Assembly (NCBI GenBank): GCA_965249735.1
Contig: CBDFMS010000017.1
Location: 141,590 to 205,589 of the forward strand
Reading direction: 5' to 3'
DNA from: JANQSS01 sp965249735
GTDB lineage: Bacteria > Bacteroidota > Bacteroidia > Chitinophagales > Saprospiraceae
DNA length: 64,000 nt
Below the pieces are notes generated by a model that did not search any database, was not told where the DNA came from, and saw only the letters and a program-made list of their open reading frames with translations. Position 1 is the first letter of the stretch. Each line of letters starts with the position of its first letter. This document shows, piece after piece, positions 8,557 through 18,195 of this stretch. A program made the translations under genes and the position numbers.

Positions 8557-10031
8557 TGCTTAAACGACTAGACTCATTACTGGTTCAATCTTTTTTACCA
8601 CCTTTTTTTTTAGCATTTCTGGTGGCACTTTTCGTGCTTATTATGCAAACGCTCTGGTTGTTTGTCGATGATATAATGGGCAAAGGAGTCGGACTCTTGC
8701 TTATAATGGAATTATTGGGGTACTTGTGCGTTTCTCTGTTTCCCATGGCTTTGCCTATAGGGATCTTAATTGCTTCGGTAATGGTCTTTGGTAATATTTC
8801 AGAGCGCTATGAATTAGCAGCGATGAAATCATCTGGCGTGTCATTACCACGAATTATGGCCCCGACCATGATCATTACATTAATCATTTCCGGATTTTCT
8901 TTCCTCTGCTCAAACTATATCATACCTGTCGCTAATTTAAAATTCAAAACCAGATTGTACGACATCAAAAGACAAAAACCTACTCTGAGTTTACAAGAGC
9001 GTGTATTCAATTACGACTTTTCCGGATTTACATTGCGTATTGGAAAGAAACATGAAGATGGTCAAACCATTGAAGACGTCATGATTTATGACCATATGCA
9101 GGATAAAAGTGGAAAGCTCAATCTCACGAAGGCCGAACACGGAAAAATGTATATGACCCAGGATCGTCGCGGATTCGTGATGAAATTGTCCAATGGCCAT
9201 CATTATTCCGAAATGAAAGAATCCGGAAGTACGCGATATCCATTCATCAAAATGGACTTTGATGAGTACGAAAAGGTATTTGACCTAACACAATTTGAAA
9301 TCAACAGGTCGGACGAAGAACAACATAAATCACACTACAGCATGCTCAGCGTGAGACAGCTTAAGTCAGCCATCGATACCCTTGACAAAAAAATTGAACG
9401 ATCCGTCAATAAAAACATGGCACATATCATACTTAAAAAAACTATAATAAATAAAAAGATAAGAAAAAGTCCACTTAATAAAAAAGTTGGACAGCAAGCA
9501 ATCTCAAGTAAATTATTGGACCCGGAAATACCATTTGCAGAAACTTTTTCTCTTACCGACCTAAATATTTTACTCAATAAACTAAAACCAAACGTAGGTA
9601 GAAACAAGCCCAACATAAACCGAGAAATTCAAACCAAAAACAATCTGATTCTCTTGCAGAATAGACATATCTACGAGCGAAATTTCAAATTTGCCATAGC
9701 TCTTATTTGTCTGGTATTCCTATTTATTGGTGCTCCTATGGGAGCCATCATCCGAAAAGGAGGATATGGCTATCCCCTCCTCATTACAATATTATTTTTT
9801 ATGCTGTATATGGTACTCACCATAAGTTTCAAAGAAACGATGAAGGTTGGAGGGATGGATCCGTTTTGGGCTGCCTGGCTACCGGTAATCATACTTATTC
9901 CTGTAGGAATGCTTCTAACAACCAAAGCAATGAATGATTCAAAATTTCTTGACATCGATCGAATCACGTTGTTTTTGAAACAACTATGGAATCAACTTAC
10001 GCGTAAAACTCAAACTATTGAACCTGTATAA
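8556..10031 (+). CDS. LptF/LptG family permease of the LPS export ABC transporter
   Basis: A 491-residue YjgP/YjgQ-type inner membrane protein. Three hydrophobic segments lie in the first ~120 residues (around 15-40, 55-80 and 100-125). A large hydrophilic beta-jellyroll/helical region spans about 130-375, and three more segments lie at about 378-470. This is the LptF/LptG topology, which with LptB extracts LPS and passes it to LptC/A. I cannot tell LptF from LptG. The middle region has a Lys/Asn-rich insert around 270-360 that is longer than in enterobacterial homologues. The GTG start at 8556 overlaps the previous stop. Confidence 0.87.
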   Translation: MLKRLDSLLVQSFLPPFFLAFLVALFVLIMQTLWLFVDDIMGKGVGLLLIMELLGYLCVSLFPMALPIGILIASVMVFGNISERYELAAMKSSGVSLPRIMAPTMIITLIISGFSFLCSNYIIPVANLKFKTRLYDIKRQKPTLSLQERVFNYDFSGFTLRIGKKHEDGQTIEDVMIYDHMQDKSGKLNLTKAEHGKMYMTQDRRGFVMKLSNGHHYSEMKESGSTRYPFIKMDFDEYEKVFDLTQFEINRSDEEQHKSHYSMLSVRQLKSAIDTLDKKIERSVNKNMAHIILKKTIINKKIRKSPLNKKVGQQAISSKLLDPEIPFAETFSLTDLNILLNKLKPNVGRNKPNINREIQTKNNLILLQNRHIYERNFKFAIALICLVFLFIGAPMGAIIRKGGYGYPLLITILFFMLYMVLTISFKETMKVGGMDPFWAAWLPVIILIPVGMLLTTKAMNDSKFLDIDRITLFLKQLWNQLTRKTQTIEPV

Positions 10032-10398
10032 TCTCAAGTTAATTTTAGTTGGCATCCTTTGTATTCTATCTTTCGATGCTATTGCTTCATTATTAACACG
10101 CAATAATAAAATTACTTATGTGCCGCTGTCGATCTTTTCATTGTTGCTTTACATTGCATTTGGATATTATTTCGCCAAAGACAATACATACCTATCAGTT
10201 GTAACATTGACGGCTTTAATCGGCCTGGTAGATGCTACGCTCGGCTTAAAACTATCACTCACGCTGAATCCTGAATACACAAATATTGTGGATGAAGAAA
10301 TTGATCTGGAAAGTCCCGGGATGGTCATTTTTATGGTAATCATAGCCGGCATATTAGGATTTATTGGATCTCTACTTCACCGTTATATCGAATTTTAG
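10018..10398 (+). CDS. Small membrane protein with four predicted helices, unknown
   Basis: A 126-residue hydrophobic protein starting at TTG 10018 inside the last codons of the LptF/G permease gene (14-bp overlap). Hydrophobic stretches lie at about 5-24, 34-52, 58-78 and 102-120, with an acidic loop (VDEEIDLE) before the last one. I recognise no named family. The tight overlap points to coexpression with the permease, but an LPS role is only inference. The TTG start is the only reasonable one for the full first helix. Confidence 0.6.
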   Translation: MNLYNLKLILVGILCILSFDAIASLLTRNNKITYVPLSIFSLLLYIAFGYYFAKDNTYLSVVTLTALIGLVDATLGLKLSLTLNPEYTNIVDEEIDLESPGMVIFMVIIAGILGFIGSLLHRYIEF

Positions 10399-10412
10399 CA
10401 GATTTATTTTTT

Positions 10413-10571
10413 ATGTCAAGCCCGGATAGCTTTTTCAATCAATCCATTGAAGAACGAGTTGCCAATCATTTAATATTTCACCGTCCATGTACTGCAATAA
10501 ATTTGTCTGAACCATGTCATGTTTACTACCATTTGGTCTACTTATTCATGGTTAAACGCGCTGGCAATTAA
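10413..10571 (+). CDS. Possible 52-aa small ORF, doubtful
   Basis: ATG at 10413, 14 bp after the preceding stop and just after a T-rich run, opens a 52-codon frame ending at TAA 10569-10571. It contains three Cys or Cys-His pairs (RPC, EPCH) and no membrane span. It matches nothing I recognise. It could be a small translated peptide or chance in a 244-bp gap. Confidence 0.22.
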   Translation: MSSPDSFFNQSIEERVANHLIFHRPCTAINLSEPCHVYYHLVYLFMVKRAGN

Positions 10572-10630
10572 GCCGTCTGAAGAGATCATTGATAAAACTA
10601 CAGGGCACATGCTCATAACGACGGACTCAT

Positions 10631-10638
10631 TATATTTG
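10631..10638 (+). promoter_or_regulatory. -7 box TATATTTG 4 nt before ridA ATG
   Basis: A perfect TAnnTTTG match separated from the ATG at 10643 by TGAC. Initiation 4-6 nt downstream of the box would place the transcript start at the start codon. No clear -33 TTTG is seen at the usual distance. Confidence 0.5.
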
Positions 10639-10642
10639 TGAC

Positions 10643-11029
10643 ATGAAAGAGATTATCCATACTGATCTGGCACCTCAAGCTTTGGGTCCATACAATCAAG
10701 CAATTGCCCAAGGATCATTCGTTTTCACGGCGGGTCAGATAGCAATCAATCCGGCTTCAGGAGAATTAGTGCAAGGTTCGATTGAAGAAGAAACAGATCA
10801 GGTTCTTAGAAATCTCGCATCCATTTTAACCGCTTCGGGATGTGGGCTGGAGGATGTTGTAAATGTCACGGTTTATGTCACCGACATGCATGACTATAGT
10901 CGGATCAATGCCGTATATGCCACATATTTTCCTGATGCCACCGCTCCGGCTCGCGCACTGGTTGAAGTTCGAAATTTACCCAAATTTGTTCGTGTAGAAA
11001 TTTCGGCAATCGCCATTCGTCCAAATTAA
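10643..11029 (+). CDS. ridA: RidA family enamine/imine deaminase
   Basis: A 128-residue YjgF/YER057c/UK114 protein. Family landmarks are GPYNQAI near the N-terminus, TAGQIAINPASGELV, the DMHDYSRINAVYATYF segment, and a C-terminal ARALVEVRNLPK...VEISAIA that includes the conserved active-site Arg. RidA hydrolyses reactive 2-aminoacrylate and related enamines released by PLP enzymes, protecting cells from their damage. It is a trimeric cytosolic enzyme. The start is ATG at 10643, directly after a -7 promoter box. trpS follows 23 bp downstream on the same strand. Confidence 0.93.
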   Translation: MKEIIHTDLAPQALGPYNQAIAQGSFVFTAGQIAINPASGELVQGSIEEETDQVLRNLASILTASGCGLEDVVNVTVYVTDMHDYSRINAVYATYFPDATAPARALVEVRNLPKFVRVEISAIAIRPN

Positions 11030-11052
11030 AAATCATATAATTTAAAAAGTCA

Positions 11053-12057
11053 ATGAAAGAACGAATTATGTCCGGTATTCAACCTACCGGTAATTTACAT
11101 CTGGGAAGATATTTTGGCGCAGTTCAAAATTGGGTACGACTTCAGGAAGAATATGAATGCTATTATTGTGTGGTTAATTATCATGCCATAACGATGCCTT
11201 ATAAACCAACAAAATTGCGTGAAGCCAGTTGGGACGTTGTTTTTAATTTATTGGCATGTGGCGTAAATCCAGAATATCTATTCATTCAATCGATGGTCCC
11301 GGAACATGCTGAACTTGGATGGATATTAGGAGCGTTTTGTTCGTATGGAAATTTGAGTCGGATGACGCAATTTAAAGACAAGGCTCAGCAGGCTCAAGAA
11401 TATGCCAAAGACACTCACATTTCAAGTGCCCTCTTTACGTATCCTGTCTTACAAGCTGCGGACATATTAATCTATAATGCCCATAAAGTCCCTGTTGGAA
11501 AAGATCAGGAACAGCATCTTGAATTGACGAGAAATATAGCTCAGCGATTCAACCAAATAACTAATTCAGAATACTTTAATGCACCAGAAGCATTGTATAC
11601 CGAATTTGCTAAAATCATGAGTACTGCTGATCCGACAATTAAGATGAGCGCCAGTAAAGGAGACAAGCACAATATTGATGTATTTGCTGATCCTGCTCGG
11701 ATGAGAAAACAAATTATGTCCGCGGTAACTGATAGTGGCCAAGCTGAAACTTCCGAAATGAGCCCGGGAATAAAGAATTTATTTACCCTCTTAAGGGCGA
11801 CCGGGGAAATTGATAAACATGATTCTCTACTCGAAGATTATGAAAAAGGAAACATGCAGTACGGATATCTAAAAACTGAAGTTGCTGACGCAGTAATTTC
11901 TTTTACAGATCAATTACGAGAAAAAAGACAAGAGTTACTTGCTGATAAAAAAGCAATAAAGAACAAAATAAAAGCTTCGGGTCACAATATCAGACAAAAA
12001 GCCATTCAACGATTAAGAGAGGTAAAAGATTTGGCCGGATTAGTCCATTCAGTATGA
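11053..12057 (+). CDS. trpS: Tryptophanyl-tRNA synthetase
   Basis: A 334-residue class Ic synthetase (EC 6.1.1.2). The HIGH-like motif is TGNLHLG at 12-18 within SGIQPTGNLHLGRYFG. KMSASKG at 197-203 is the KMSKS loop. The VGKDQEQHLELTR segment is the characteristic TrpRS tryptophan-site region. Length and domain order are normal for bacterial TrpRS. It probably shares a transcript with ridA. The stop codon TGA lies inside a short palindrome (12055-12068). Confidence 0.96.
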   Translation: MKERIMSGIQPTGNLHLGRYFGAVQNWVRLQEEYECYYCVVNYHAITMPYKPTKLREASWDVVFNLLACGVNPEYLFIQSMVPEHAELGWILGAFCSYGNLSRMTQFKDKAQQAQEYAKDTHISSALFTYPVLQAADILIYNAHKVPVGKDQEQHLELTRNIAQRFNQITNSEYFNAPEALYTEFAKIMSTADPTIKMSASKGDKHNIDVFADPARMRKQIMSAVTDSGQAETSEMSPGIKNLFTLLRATGEIDKHDSLLEDYEKGNMQYGYLKTEVADAVISFTDQLREKRQELLADKKAIKNKIKASGHNIRQKAIQRLREVKDLAGLVHSV

Positions 12058-12080
12058 CCCTGGGGTCAACTTGTTTTCTT
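12055..12080 (+). terminator. putative weak terminator hairpin overlapping trpS stop
   Basis: TGACCC and GGGTCA form a perfect inverted repeat (12055-12060 and 12063-12068) followed by a T-rich stretch (CTTGTTTTCTT). It lies between the converging trpS and FAH-family genes. The stem is short and its loop tight, so this is tentative. Confidence 0.35.
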
Positions 12081-12107
12081 CGATTTATTAAACTCAGATG
12101 GATCCAA

Positions 12108-12719
12108 TTATTTAATTTCGCAGCGCAGCATTTCGTTATTTTCAATGCTTCCTACGAGAACATCACCGATGGCTACAGGTCCGACACCAGCCGGTGTACC
12201 TGTGAAAATATAATCACCCATCTGGAGCTTAAAGAATCTGGAAATATAGCTGATTAAGAAATTCGGTGAAAAGATCAAATTGGTCGTATCTCCTTGTTGA
12301 ACAAGTTTATCGTTCTTCTTTAGACTGAAGTGAATTCCGTTCTGGCGATGATGATCTTCTAAAGGAATAAAATCGCTTAAAGCAGCTGATCCATCAAATC
12401 CTTTCGCAATTTCCCAAGGGTGCCCTTTTGATTTCAATTCTGACTGTAGATCACGAGCAGTGAAATCAATGCCGATCGCAATTTGATCATAATAGCGATG
12501 AGCAAAGCCCTCCTCCACTTGCCTTCCGTTCTTACAAATTCTCAAGACTAACTCAGCTTCGTAGTGCAAATCCTTGGTAAATTCCGGATAGTACAGTGGT
12601 TTGTTCCCGATTAATAAGGAAGAGGCAGGTTTCATAAAGATAAGAGGACGTCCTGGCACTTTGTTTCCAAGCTCTTCAGCGTGTGCTTTATAGTTCCTTC
12701 CGATACAGATGATTTTCAT
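12108..12719 (-). CDS. Fumarylacetoacetate hydrolase (FAH) family protein
   Basis: A 203-residue single-domain FAH/FAHD1-type protein. The metal site is visible as HYEAELVL (two Glu) and GIDFTARDLQ (Asp), and the C-terminal GTPAGVGP loop is present. The start MKIICIGRNYKAHAEEL is the canonical N-terminus of FAHD1-like acylpyruvate hydrolases / oxaloacetate decarboxylases. Exact substrate cannot be read from sequence. It is divergent from metK and convergent with trpS, so it is probably a single-gene unit. Confidence 0.88.
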   Translation of the reverse strand: MKIICIGRNYKAHAEELGNKVPGRPLIFMKPASSLLIGNKPLYYPEFTKDLHYEAELVLRICKNGRQVEEGFAHRYYDQIAIGIDFTARDLQSELKSKGHPWEIAKGFDGSAALSDFIPLEDHHRQNGIHFSLKKNDKLVQQGDTTNLIFSPNFLISYISRFFKLQMGDYIFTGTPAGVGPVAIGDVLVGSIENNEMLRCEIK

Positions 12720-12914
12720 GATTTCCGAGCATTAAAAAATCTCAAAGCTATGGATTAAATGAATCATCTAATTGACCGGTACATCTTCCTGTTTCAACCG
12801 CCAAAACATGATGAAATGGATCGAATCGGTAAGATTATCTCCTTATCCGTCAAAAAAGCATATTCGATACATAAAAAAAACGATTGCTGTGGCACTTATG
12901 AGAGGTAATCTTCA

Positions 12915-12922
12915 TAAATTTG
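12915..12922 (+). promoter_or_regulatory. -7 box TAAATTTG upstream of metK
   Basis: Perfect TAnnTTTG 28 nt before the metK ATG. A good -33 element at 17-23 nt is not evident. Confidence 0.45.
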
Positions 12923-12950
12923 CAGCCTTAAAATTTCAACTATTAAAAAC

Positions 12951-14216
12951 ATGGGATATTTCTTCACATCGGAGTCAGTCTCCGAAGGTCATCCGGACAA
13001 GGTCGCAGACCAAATTTCTGACGCCATATTAGATCACTTTTTAGCCTTCGATGCCAATGCAAAGGTCGCTTGTGAAACGCTGGTTACTACAGGACAGGTA
13101 GTCCTTGCCGGTGAAGTTAAATCATCTACCTATGTGGACGTTCAAAAAGTCGCGCGTGATGTCATCAATCGCATAGGGTACACCAAGAGCGAGTATATGT
13201 TCGATGGTAATTCATGTGGTGTGTTTTCAGCAATCCACGAACAAAGCCAGGACATTAATCAAGGCGTCGATCGCGCTAATAGAGAAGATCAAGGTGCCGG
13301 AGATCAAGGAATGATGTTTGGCTATGCTACCAATGAGACTGCCAACTACATGCCTTTAGCACTTGATTTGTCTCACCTAATCTTAGAAGAAATGGCTGTC
13401 ATGAGAAGAGAAGGTACTGATATGCCTTATCTGAGACCTGATGCCAAATCCCAGGTGACTATTGAATATGGTGATGATGGAAAACCAAAAACGATCGACA
13501 CCATTGTCATTTCCACTCAGCATGATGATTTTGACGAAGATGATGCCATGCTGAAAGTAATCCATGATGACATGGTTCAAAAATTGATTCCTCGAGTCAT
13601 TGCCAAATGTGACCCTGAAATACAAAAACTCTTCCACGGAGAAATTAAATACTTTATAAATCCTACGGGTAAATTTGTTATTGGTGGTCCACACGGAGAC
13701 ACCGGACTTACCGGTAGAAAGATCATTGTTGATACCTATGGTGGTAAAGGCGCTCATGGTGGTGGAGCTTTTAGTGGCAAGGATCCAAGTAAAGTGGATC
13801 GCTCCGCTGCATATGCCTCTAGACATATTGCCAAAAACATGGTAGCTGCAGGTGTAGCCGACGAAATTTTAGTTCAAGTTTCATATGCCATTGGAGTTGC
13901 TCACCCGATGGGCATCTATGTGAACACCTATGGCACTTCCAAAGTCGATATTTCCGATGCCGAAATAGCAGAAGAAATTACCAAGTTATTTGATCTGCGG
14001 CCATATGCCATCGAAACATCCCTAAAACTCAGGAATCCGATTTATTCAGATACTGCTGCTTATGGGCATATGGGCAGAAAACCTAAAACCGTTAAAAAAT
14101 CTTTCGACCGACCAAACGGTTCCGGTATCGAAACCAAAGAAGTTGAAGTAGAATTATTTACCTGGGAAAAACTCGACCGGGTTGATGACATAAAATTGGC
14201 ATTTAGTTTATCCTAA
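12951..14216 (+). CDS. metK: S-adenosylmethionine synthetase
   Basis: A 421-residue MAT (EC 2.5.1.6), which makes SAM from ATP and methionine. Visible signatures are FTSESVSEGHPDKVADQISD at the N-terminus (ATP/Mg site), GAGDQGMMFGYA (the GAGDQG motif), and GGGAFSGKDPSKVDRS (the P-loop-like GGGAFSGKD motif). The length is typical of Bacteroidota MetK, somewhat longer than the 384 residues of E. coli. An intrinsic terminator follows at 14271-14310. I looked for SAM riboswitch elements in the 230-bp leader and saw none. Confidence 0.97.
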   Translation: MGYFFTSESVSEGHPDKVADQISDAILDHFLAFDANAKVACETLVTTGQVVLAGEVKSSTYVDVQKVARDVINRIGYTKSEYMFDGNSCGVFSAIHEQSQDINQGVDRANREDQGAGDQGMMFGYATNETANYMPLALDLSHLILEEMAVMRREGTDMPYLRPDAKSQVTIEYGDDGKPKTIDTIVISTQHDDFDEDDAMLKVIHDDMVQKLIPRVIAKCDPEIQKLFHGEIKYFINPTGKFVIGGPHGDTGLTGRKIIVDTYGGKGAHGGGAFSGKDPSKVDRSAAYASRHIAKNMVAAGVADEILVQVSYAIGVAHPMGIYVNTYGTSKVDISDAEIAEEITKLFDLRPYAIETSLKLRNPIYSDTAAYGHMGRKPKTVKKSFDRPNGSGIETKEVEVELFTWEKLDRVDDIKLAFSLS

Positions 14217-14270
14217 CAGGTCAAATTAAATAAAATGAATTTTCGATTTATTCTAATAAATTAATCATTG

Positions 14271-14310
14271 AAAACAGAGGAGTATACCACGCTTCTCTGT
14301 TTTTATTTTA
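14271..14310 (+). terminator. Rho-independent terminator after metK
   Basis: A 12-bp stem, AAAACAGAGGAG (14271-14282) with CTTCTCTGTTTT (14292-14303), includes one G-T pair and a 9-nt loop. It runs into a T-rich tract to 14310. It ends the metK transcript before gcvP. Confidence 0.8.
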
Positions 14311-14321
14311 AATAGATACTT

Positions 14322-17189
14322 ATGACACAATTTATTCATCGACACACAGGATTGTCAGCCAATGACCAAAAGTCTATGCTCTCTACATTAGGTGTTTCAA
14401 CCATCGAACAATTAATGGATGAAACTATACCGAAGGGAATTATCACGGAAGATCAACCGCGTCTACCTGAGCCAGTTTCTGAATATGTGTTGCTCGAAAA
14501 GATGAAGGAAATTGGAAATAAAAATAAAATTGCCCGGTCTTTTATAGGTCAGGGATATTATGGAACAATAACACCCCCACCGATTCTCAGAAATATTTTG
14601 GAAAATCCAGGATGGTATACACAATACACACCATATCAAGCTGAAATATCTCAAGGTCGTTTGGAAGCATTATTAAATTTTCAAACAGTGGTAACTGAAC
14701 TGACGGGCTTTCCACTGGCGAACGCTTCGTTACTGGATGAAGGAACAGCAGCGGCAGAAGCTATGATCATGGCTTACGGCATAAAAAACAAACGACTCAA
14801 GAAAGACCAAAACCCGGCTGACATCTTTCTCGTTGACCAGGATACTTTTCCTCATACTATAGATGTCTTAAAAAGCAGAGCATCGTCTTTGCATATTAAA
14901 ATCGTAATTGCAGACTTATCTCAGGTCGAATTACATGATGATCAATTTGGGTTATTGATTCAATATCCCGGAAGTTCAGGAGCCATTAATTCATATCAAG
15001 AGCTTATTCAGGCCGCAAAAGAAAAGGGAATACTGACTGTGATGGCAGCAGATCTGTTGGCACTCACATTGATCACGCCTCCAGCAGAATTAGGCGCCGA
15101 TGTAGCGATTGGGACGACACAGCGATTTGGTATTCCTATGGGTTGTGGTGGACCACATGCCGCCTATTTCGCTTGTCATGAAAACTACAAGCGCATTATA
15201 CCGGGGCGTATTATCGGTGTATCAAAAGACCGCTTTGGGAATCCAGCGTATAGAATGGCCCTGCAGACCCGAGAACAACATATTAAGCGGGAGAAAGCGA
15301 CTTCAAATATTTGCACGGCACAGGCATTGCTCGCCGTTATGGCTGGGTTTTATGCCGTATATCATGGGCCTGAAGGACTAACAAATATCGCCCGCCAAAT
15401 TCATCAACAGACAAAAGGATTAGTTCAAAAATTAGCAGCCTACTCCATCAAACCGATCAATTCTACGTTTTTTGATACCGTTACATTCGGTTTTGAATCA
15501 GCAGTTATTGCTGAAATAAAAACGCTGGCTGAAAAAAGTAATTGCAACTTTTATTATACACATAAATCCATTTCCATATCGTTTGACGAAACAACGACAG
15601 AAAATGATGTAGAGAAAGTATTTGACATTCTTAAAAATCAAAAATCCATAAACGGAAATAATTCTGAAGCCACGGGTATAACACAAGACAGAACAACTTC
15701 CTTTTTGGACCAAGAAATATTTAATTTATTTCAGGACGAAACAAGTTTAATGCGATATATGAAATCGCTGGAAAACAAAGACTTGTCGCTGGTACATGCT
15801 ATGATTCCGCTTGGATCGTGCACAATGAAATTAAATGCCGCTGTACAATTAATGCCTTTGTCATGGCCTGAATTTTCAGCTATACACCCGTTCTCTCCTG
15901 CTGACCAGCGTCAAGGATATCAAAAAATTGTAGATGATCTTTCCGCCTATCTCTGCGAGGTCACTGGATTTTCAGCTTGTTCACTCATGCCCAATAGTGG
16001 CGCACAAGGTGAATATGCCGGTCTCAAAATCATTGAAGCTTATCACCATCATCGCGATGATCATAATCGGGATATTACGCTCATACCGTCATCTGCACAT
16101 GGGACGAATCCAGCAAGCGCAGTCATGGCAGGTATGAAAGTCGTGGTTGTTCCATGTGACGACAAGGGGAATATAATCGTAGAAGATTTACGCAATAAAG
16201 CGCTGGAGTATAGGGATCGGCTGGCTTGTCTTATGATCACATATCCATCCACCCACGGTGTGTTCGAAGAAAGTATTATAGAAATAAATTCAATCATTCA
16301 TGAAGCCGGTGGTCTGGTCTATTTGGATGGTGCAAATATGAATGCACAAATCGGTTATACCTCACCAGGAATAGTTGGTGCTGACGTATGTCATTTAAAT
16401 TTGCATAAGACATTCGCTATTCCTCATGGCGGTGGTGGTCCGGGAATGGGTCCTATATGTTGCAATGAGAAACTAGCTCCATTTTTACCGAAACATCGCT
16501 TTGAAAATACCGGCGGTGAATTTGGAATAGATGCTGTATCAGCTGCTCCGTATGGCAGCGCGAGTATATTACTCATAAGTTACGCATATATTCGATTATT
16601 GGGTGCAAAAGGACTGAAGCATTCAACAGAAATTGCCATATTAAATGCCAATTATTTATTGAAACGTCTCGAAAAGCACTATGACATTTTGTACACAGGA
16701 ATGCAAGGCCGGTGTGCACACGAATTTATTTTGGATTTACGCCCTTACAAATCAATTGGAATTCAGGCAGAAGATGTCGCCAAACGATTAATTGACTATG
16801 GCTTTCACGCACCAACCCTGTCTTTCCCGGTAGCCGGTACGTTTATGATCGAACCAACTGAAAGTGAAAGCAAGGAAGAATTGGATCTGTTTGTCGATTC
16901 GATGATTTCGATAAAAGAAGAAATTGATGAAATTGCACGAGGAGAATACGACGTCGAAGACAATGTATTGATTAATGCTCCACATCCATTGCATGAAATA
17001 ACTGCGGATGAATGGGCTCATAAATACAGCAGATCGGTTGCAGCATATCCAATAAACGTTTTACATCACAGGCACAAGTTTTGGGTAAACGTAGGCCGAC
17101 TGGACAATGCCTATGGCGACCGAAACCTGGTTTGTACCTGCCTGCCGATGGAAGCTTATATGGAAGAATCCGAATCTACGTCGAGCTAA
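14322..17189 (+). CDS. gcvP: Glycine dehydrogenase (decarboxylating), P protein of the glycine cleavage system
   Basis: A 955-residue single-chain P protein (EC 1.4.4.2), with the two halves that are split as GcvPA/GcvPB in some bacteria fused here. The PLP-binding lysine is K696 in HLNLHKTFAIPHGGGGPGMG. The N-terminal half carries the typical FIGQGYYGT and PYQAEISQGRLEALLN segments. It decarboxylates glycine and loads the aminomethyl group onto lipoyl-GcvH. gcvT and gcvH are not in this window. The start ATG at 14322 follows the metK terminator by 12 bp. The stop overlaps the next start (TAATG). Confidence 0.96.
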   Translation: MTQFIHRHTGLSANDQKSMLSTLGVSTIEQLMDETIPKGIITEDQPRLPEPVSEYVLLEKMKEIGNKNKIARSFIGQGYYGTITPPPILRNILENPGWYTQYTPYQAEISQGRLEALLNFQTVVTELTGFPLANASLLDEGTAAAEAMIMAYGIKNKRLKKDQNPADIFLVDQDTFPHTIDVLKSRASSLHIKIVIADLSQVELHDDQFGLLIQYPGSSGAINSYQELIQAAKEKGILTVMAADLLALTLITPPAELGADVAIGTTQRFGIPMGCGGPHAAYFACHENYKRIIPGRIIGVSKDRFGNPAYRMALQTREQHIKREKATSNICTAQALLAVMAGFYAVYHGPEGLTNIARQIHQQTKGLVQKLAAYSIKPINSTFFDTVTFGFESAVIAEIKTLAEKSNCNFYYTHKSISISFDETTTENDVEKVFDILKNQKSINGNNSEATGITQDRTTSFLDQEIFNLFQDETSLMRYMKSLENKDLSLVHAMIPLGSCTMKLNAAVQLMPLSWPEFSAIHPFSPADQRQGYQKIVDDLSAYLCEVTGFSACSLMPNSGAQGEYAGLKIIEAYHHHRDDHNRDITLIPSSAHGTNPASAVMAGMKVVVVPCDDKGNIIVEDLRNKALEYRDRLACLMITYPSTHGVFEESIIEINSIIHEAGGLVYLDGANMNAQIGYTSPGIVGADVCHLNLHKTFAIPHGGGGPGMGPICCNEKLAPFLPKHRFENTGGEFGIDAVSAAPYGSASILLISYAYIRLLGAKGLKHSTEIAILNANYLLKRLEKHYDILYTGMQGRCAHEFILDLRPYKSIGIQAEDVAKRLIDYGFHAPTLSFPVAGTFMIEPTESESKEELDLFVDSMISIKEEIDEIARGEYDVEDNVLINAPHPLHEITADEWAHKYSRSVAAYPINVLHHRHKFWVNVGRLDNAYGDRNLVCTCLPMEAYMEESESTSS

Positions 17190-18154
17190 TGATAGTCGTT
17201 ACTGGAGCCGCTGGATTTATTGGGAGCGCAATGATTTCCTATCTCAATGCCCAAGGTCATGAGGACATTGTGGCAATTGATGATTTTAGTAGAATTGACA
17301 AAAACGAAAATCTTCACAATAAAAAGATACTTCACCTGGTCCATCGCGACGATGCACTAGCCTGGTTAAAACTCAGGCCTGATTCGGTTGAGGCTATATT
17401 TCATCTAGGTGCGCGCACGGACACCACTGAATTTGATCAAAGCATTTTTGATCGACTCAACATAAATTATTCAAAGGATATATGGACGTATTGTGTCCAA
17501 CATGACATTCAACTAATTTATGCTTCCAGTGCTGCAACCTATGGGATCGGTGACCAGGGCTTTGTTGATCGCGAGGATGATATACACAAATTGCAACCTT
17601 TAAATCCATACGGTTTGTCAAAACAAGTCGTGGATGAATGGATATTAAGTCGGGGAAAATCACCTTCCATCTGGCACGGATTTAAGTTTTTTAATGTGTA
17701 CGGTCCAAATGAATATCACAAATCTCGTATGGCATCAGTTGTGCTCCATGCATTTAATCAAATCATTAAAACCGGTCAAATGAAACTCTTTCGGTCGCAT
17801 CGATCGGATATTAAGGACGGATTTCAATCGCGTGATTTTATTTATATCAAAAATGTAGTAGAGGCCCTGTATTGGTTTTATAAGTCTACCCCAAAGAATG
17901 GAATTTATAATCTAGGAACTGGAATTGCTCGCCCATTTTTGCACCTTACTCAAGCAGTTTTTCATGCTCTAAATGCAGAGGAAAACATTGAATATATCGA
18001 TACACCTGAAGATATTCGGGAAACTTACCAATATTATACAGAAGCTGATATGAATAAATTTAGATCGACCGGATGTCCCGTAGAATTCACATCACTTGAG
18101 GAGGGCGTGCGTGACTATGTGCGTGCATACCTACAATCATCCACTTATTATTAG
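17189..18154 (+). CDS. hldD: ADP-L-glycero-D-manno-heptose 6-epimerase
   Basis: A 321-residue extended SDR enzyme (HldD/RfaD). The NAD(P) loop GAAGFIG is at 6-12. The catalytic pair is Y141 and K145 in NPYGLSKQVVDEW, with FNVYGPNEYHK and RDFIYIKNV segments characteristic of HldD. It forms the ADP-heptose used in LPS inner core, which agrees with a GT9 heptosyltransferase at 34.5 kb. I chose ATG 17189, which overlaps the gcvP TAA. The same frame extends upstream to 17081, but that part lies inside gcvP and precedes the Rossmann start. Confidence 0.9.
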   Translation: MIVVTGAAGFIGSAMISYLNAQGHEDIVAIDDFSRIDKNENLHNKKILHLVHRDDALAWLKLRPDSVEAIFHLGARTDTTEFDQSIFDRLNINYSKDIWTYCVQHDIQLIYASSAATYGIGDQGFVDREDDIHKLQPLNPYGLSKQVVDEWILSRGKSPSIWHGFKFFNVYGPNEYHKSRMASVVLHAFNQIIKTGQMKLFRSHRSDIKDGFQSRDFIYIKNVVEALYWFYKSTPKNGIYNLGTGIARPFLHLTQAVFHALNAEENIEYIDTPEDIRETYQYYTEADMNKFRSTGCPVEFTSLEEGVRDYVRAYLQSSTYY

Positions 18155-18195
18155 GACGTACAATTAATTAAACTCATTCGACCCCAAAACCTAAG

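Noticed and set aside
12720..12950. SAM riboswitch upstream of metK
   Set aside because: I looked for SAM-I and SAM-II core elements in the 230-bp leader and found none; only a -7 box is convincing.
13383..13826. 147-codon antisense frame opposite metK
   Set aside because: Shadow of a conserved gene; composition looks like a mirrored coding strand.
14217..14321. Glycine riboswitch upstream of gcvP
   Set aside because: The gap is too short for even one aptamer and consists mainly of the metK terminator.
17081..17188. Longer N-terminus for the HldD epimerase
   Set aside because: It would lie within gcvP and precede the canonical Rossmann start at ATG 17189.
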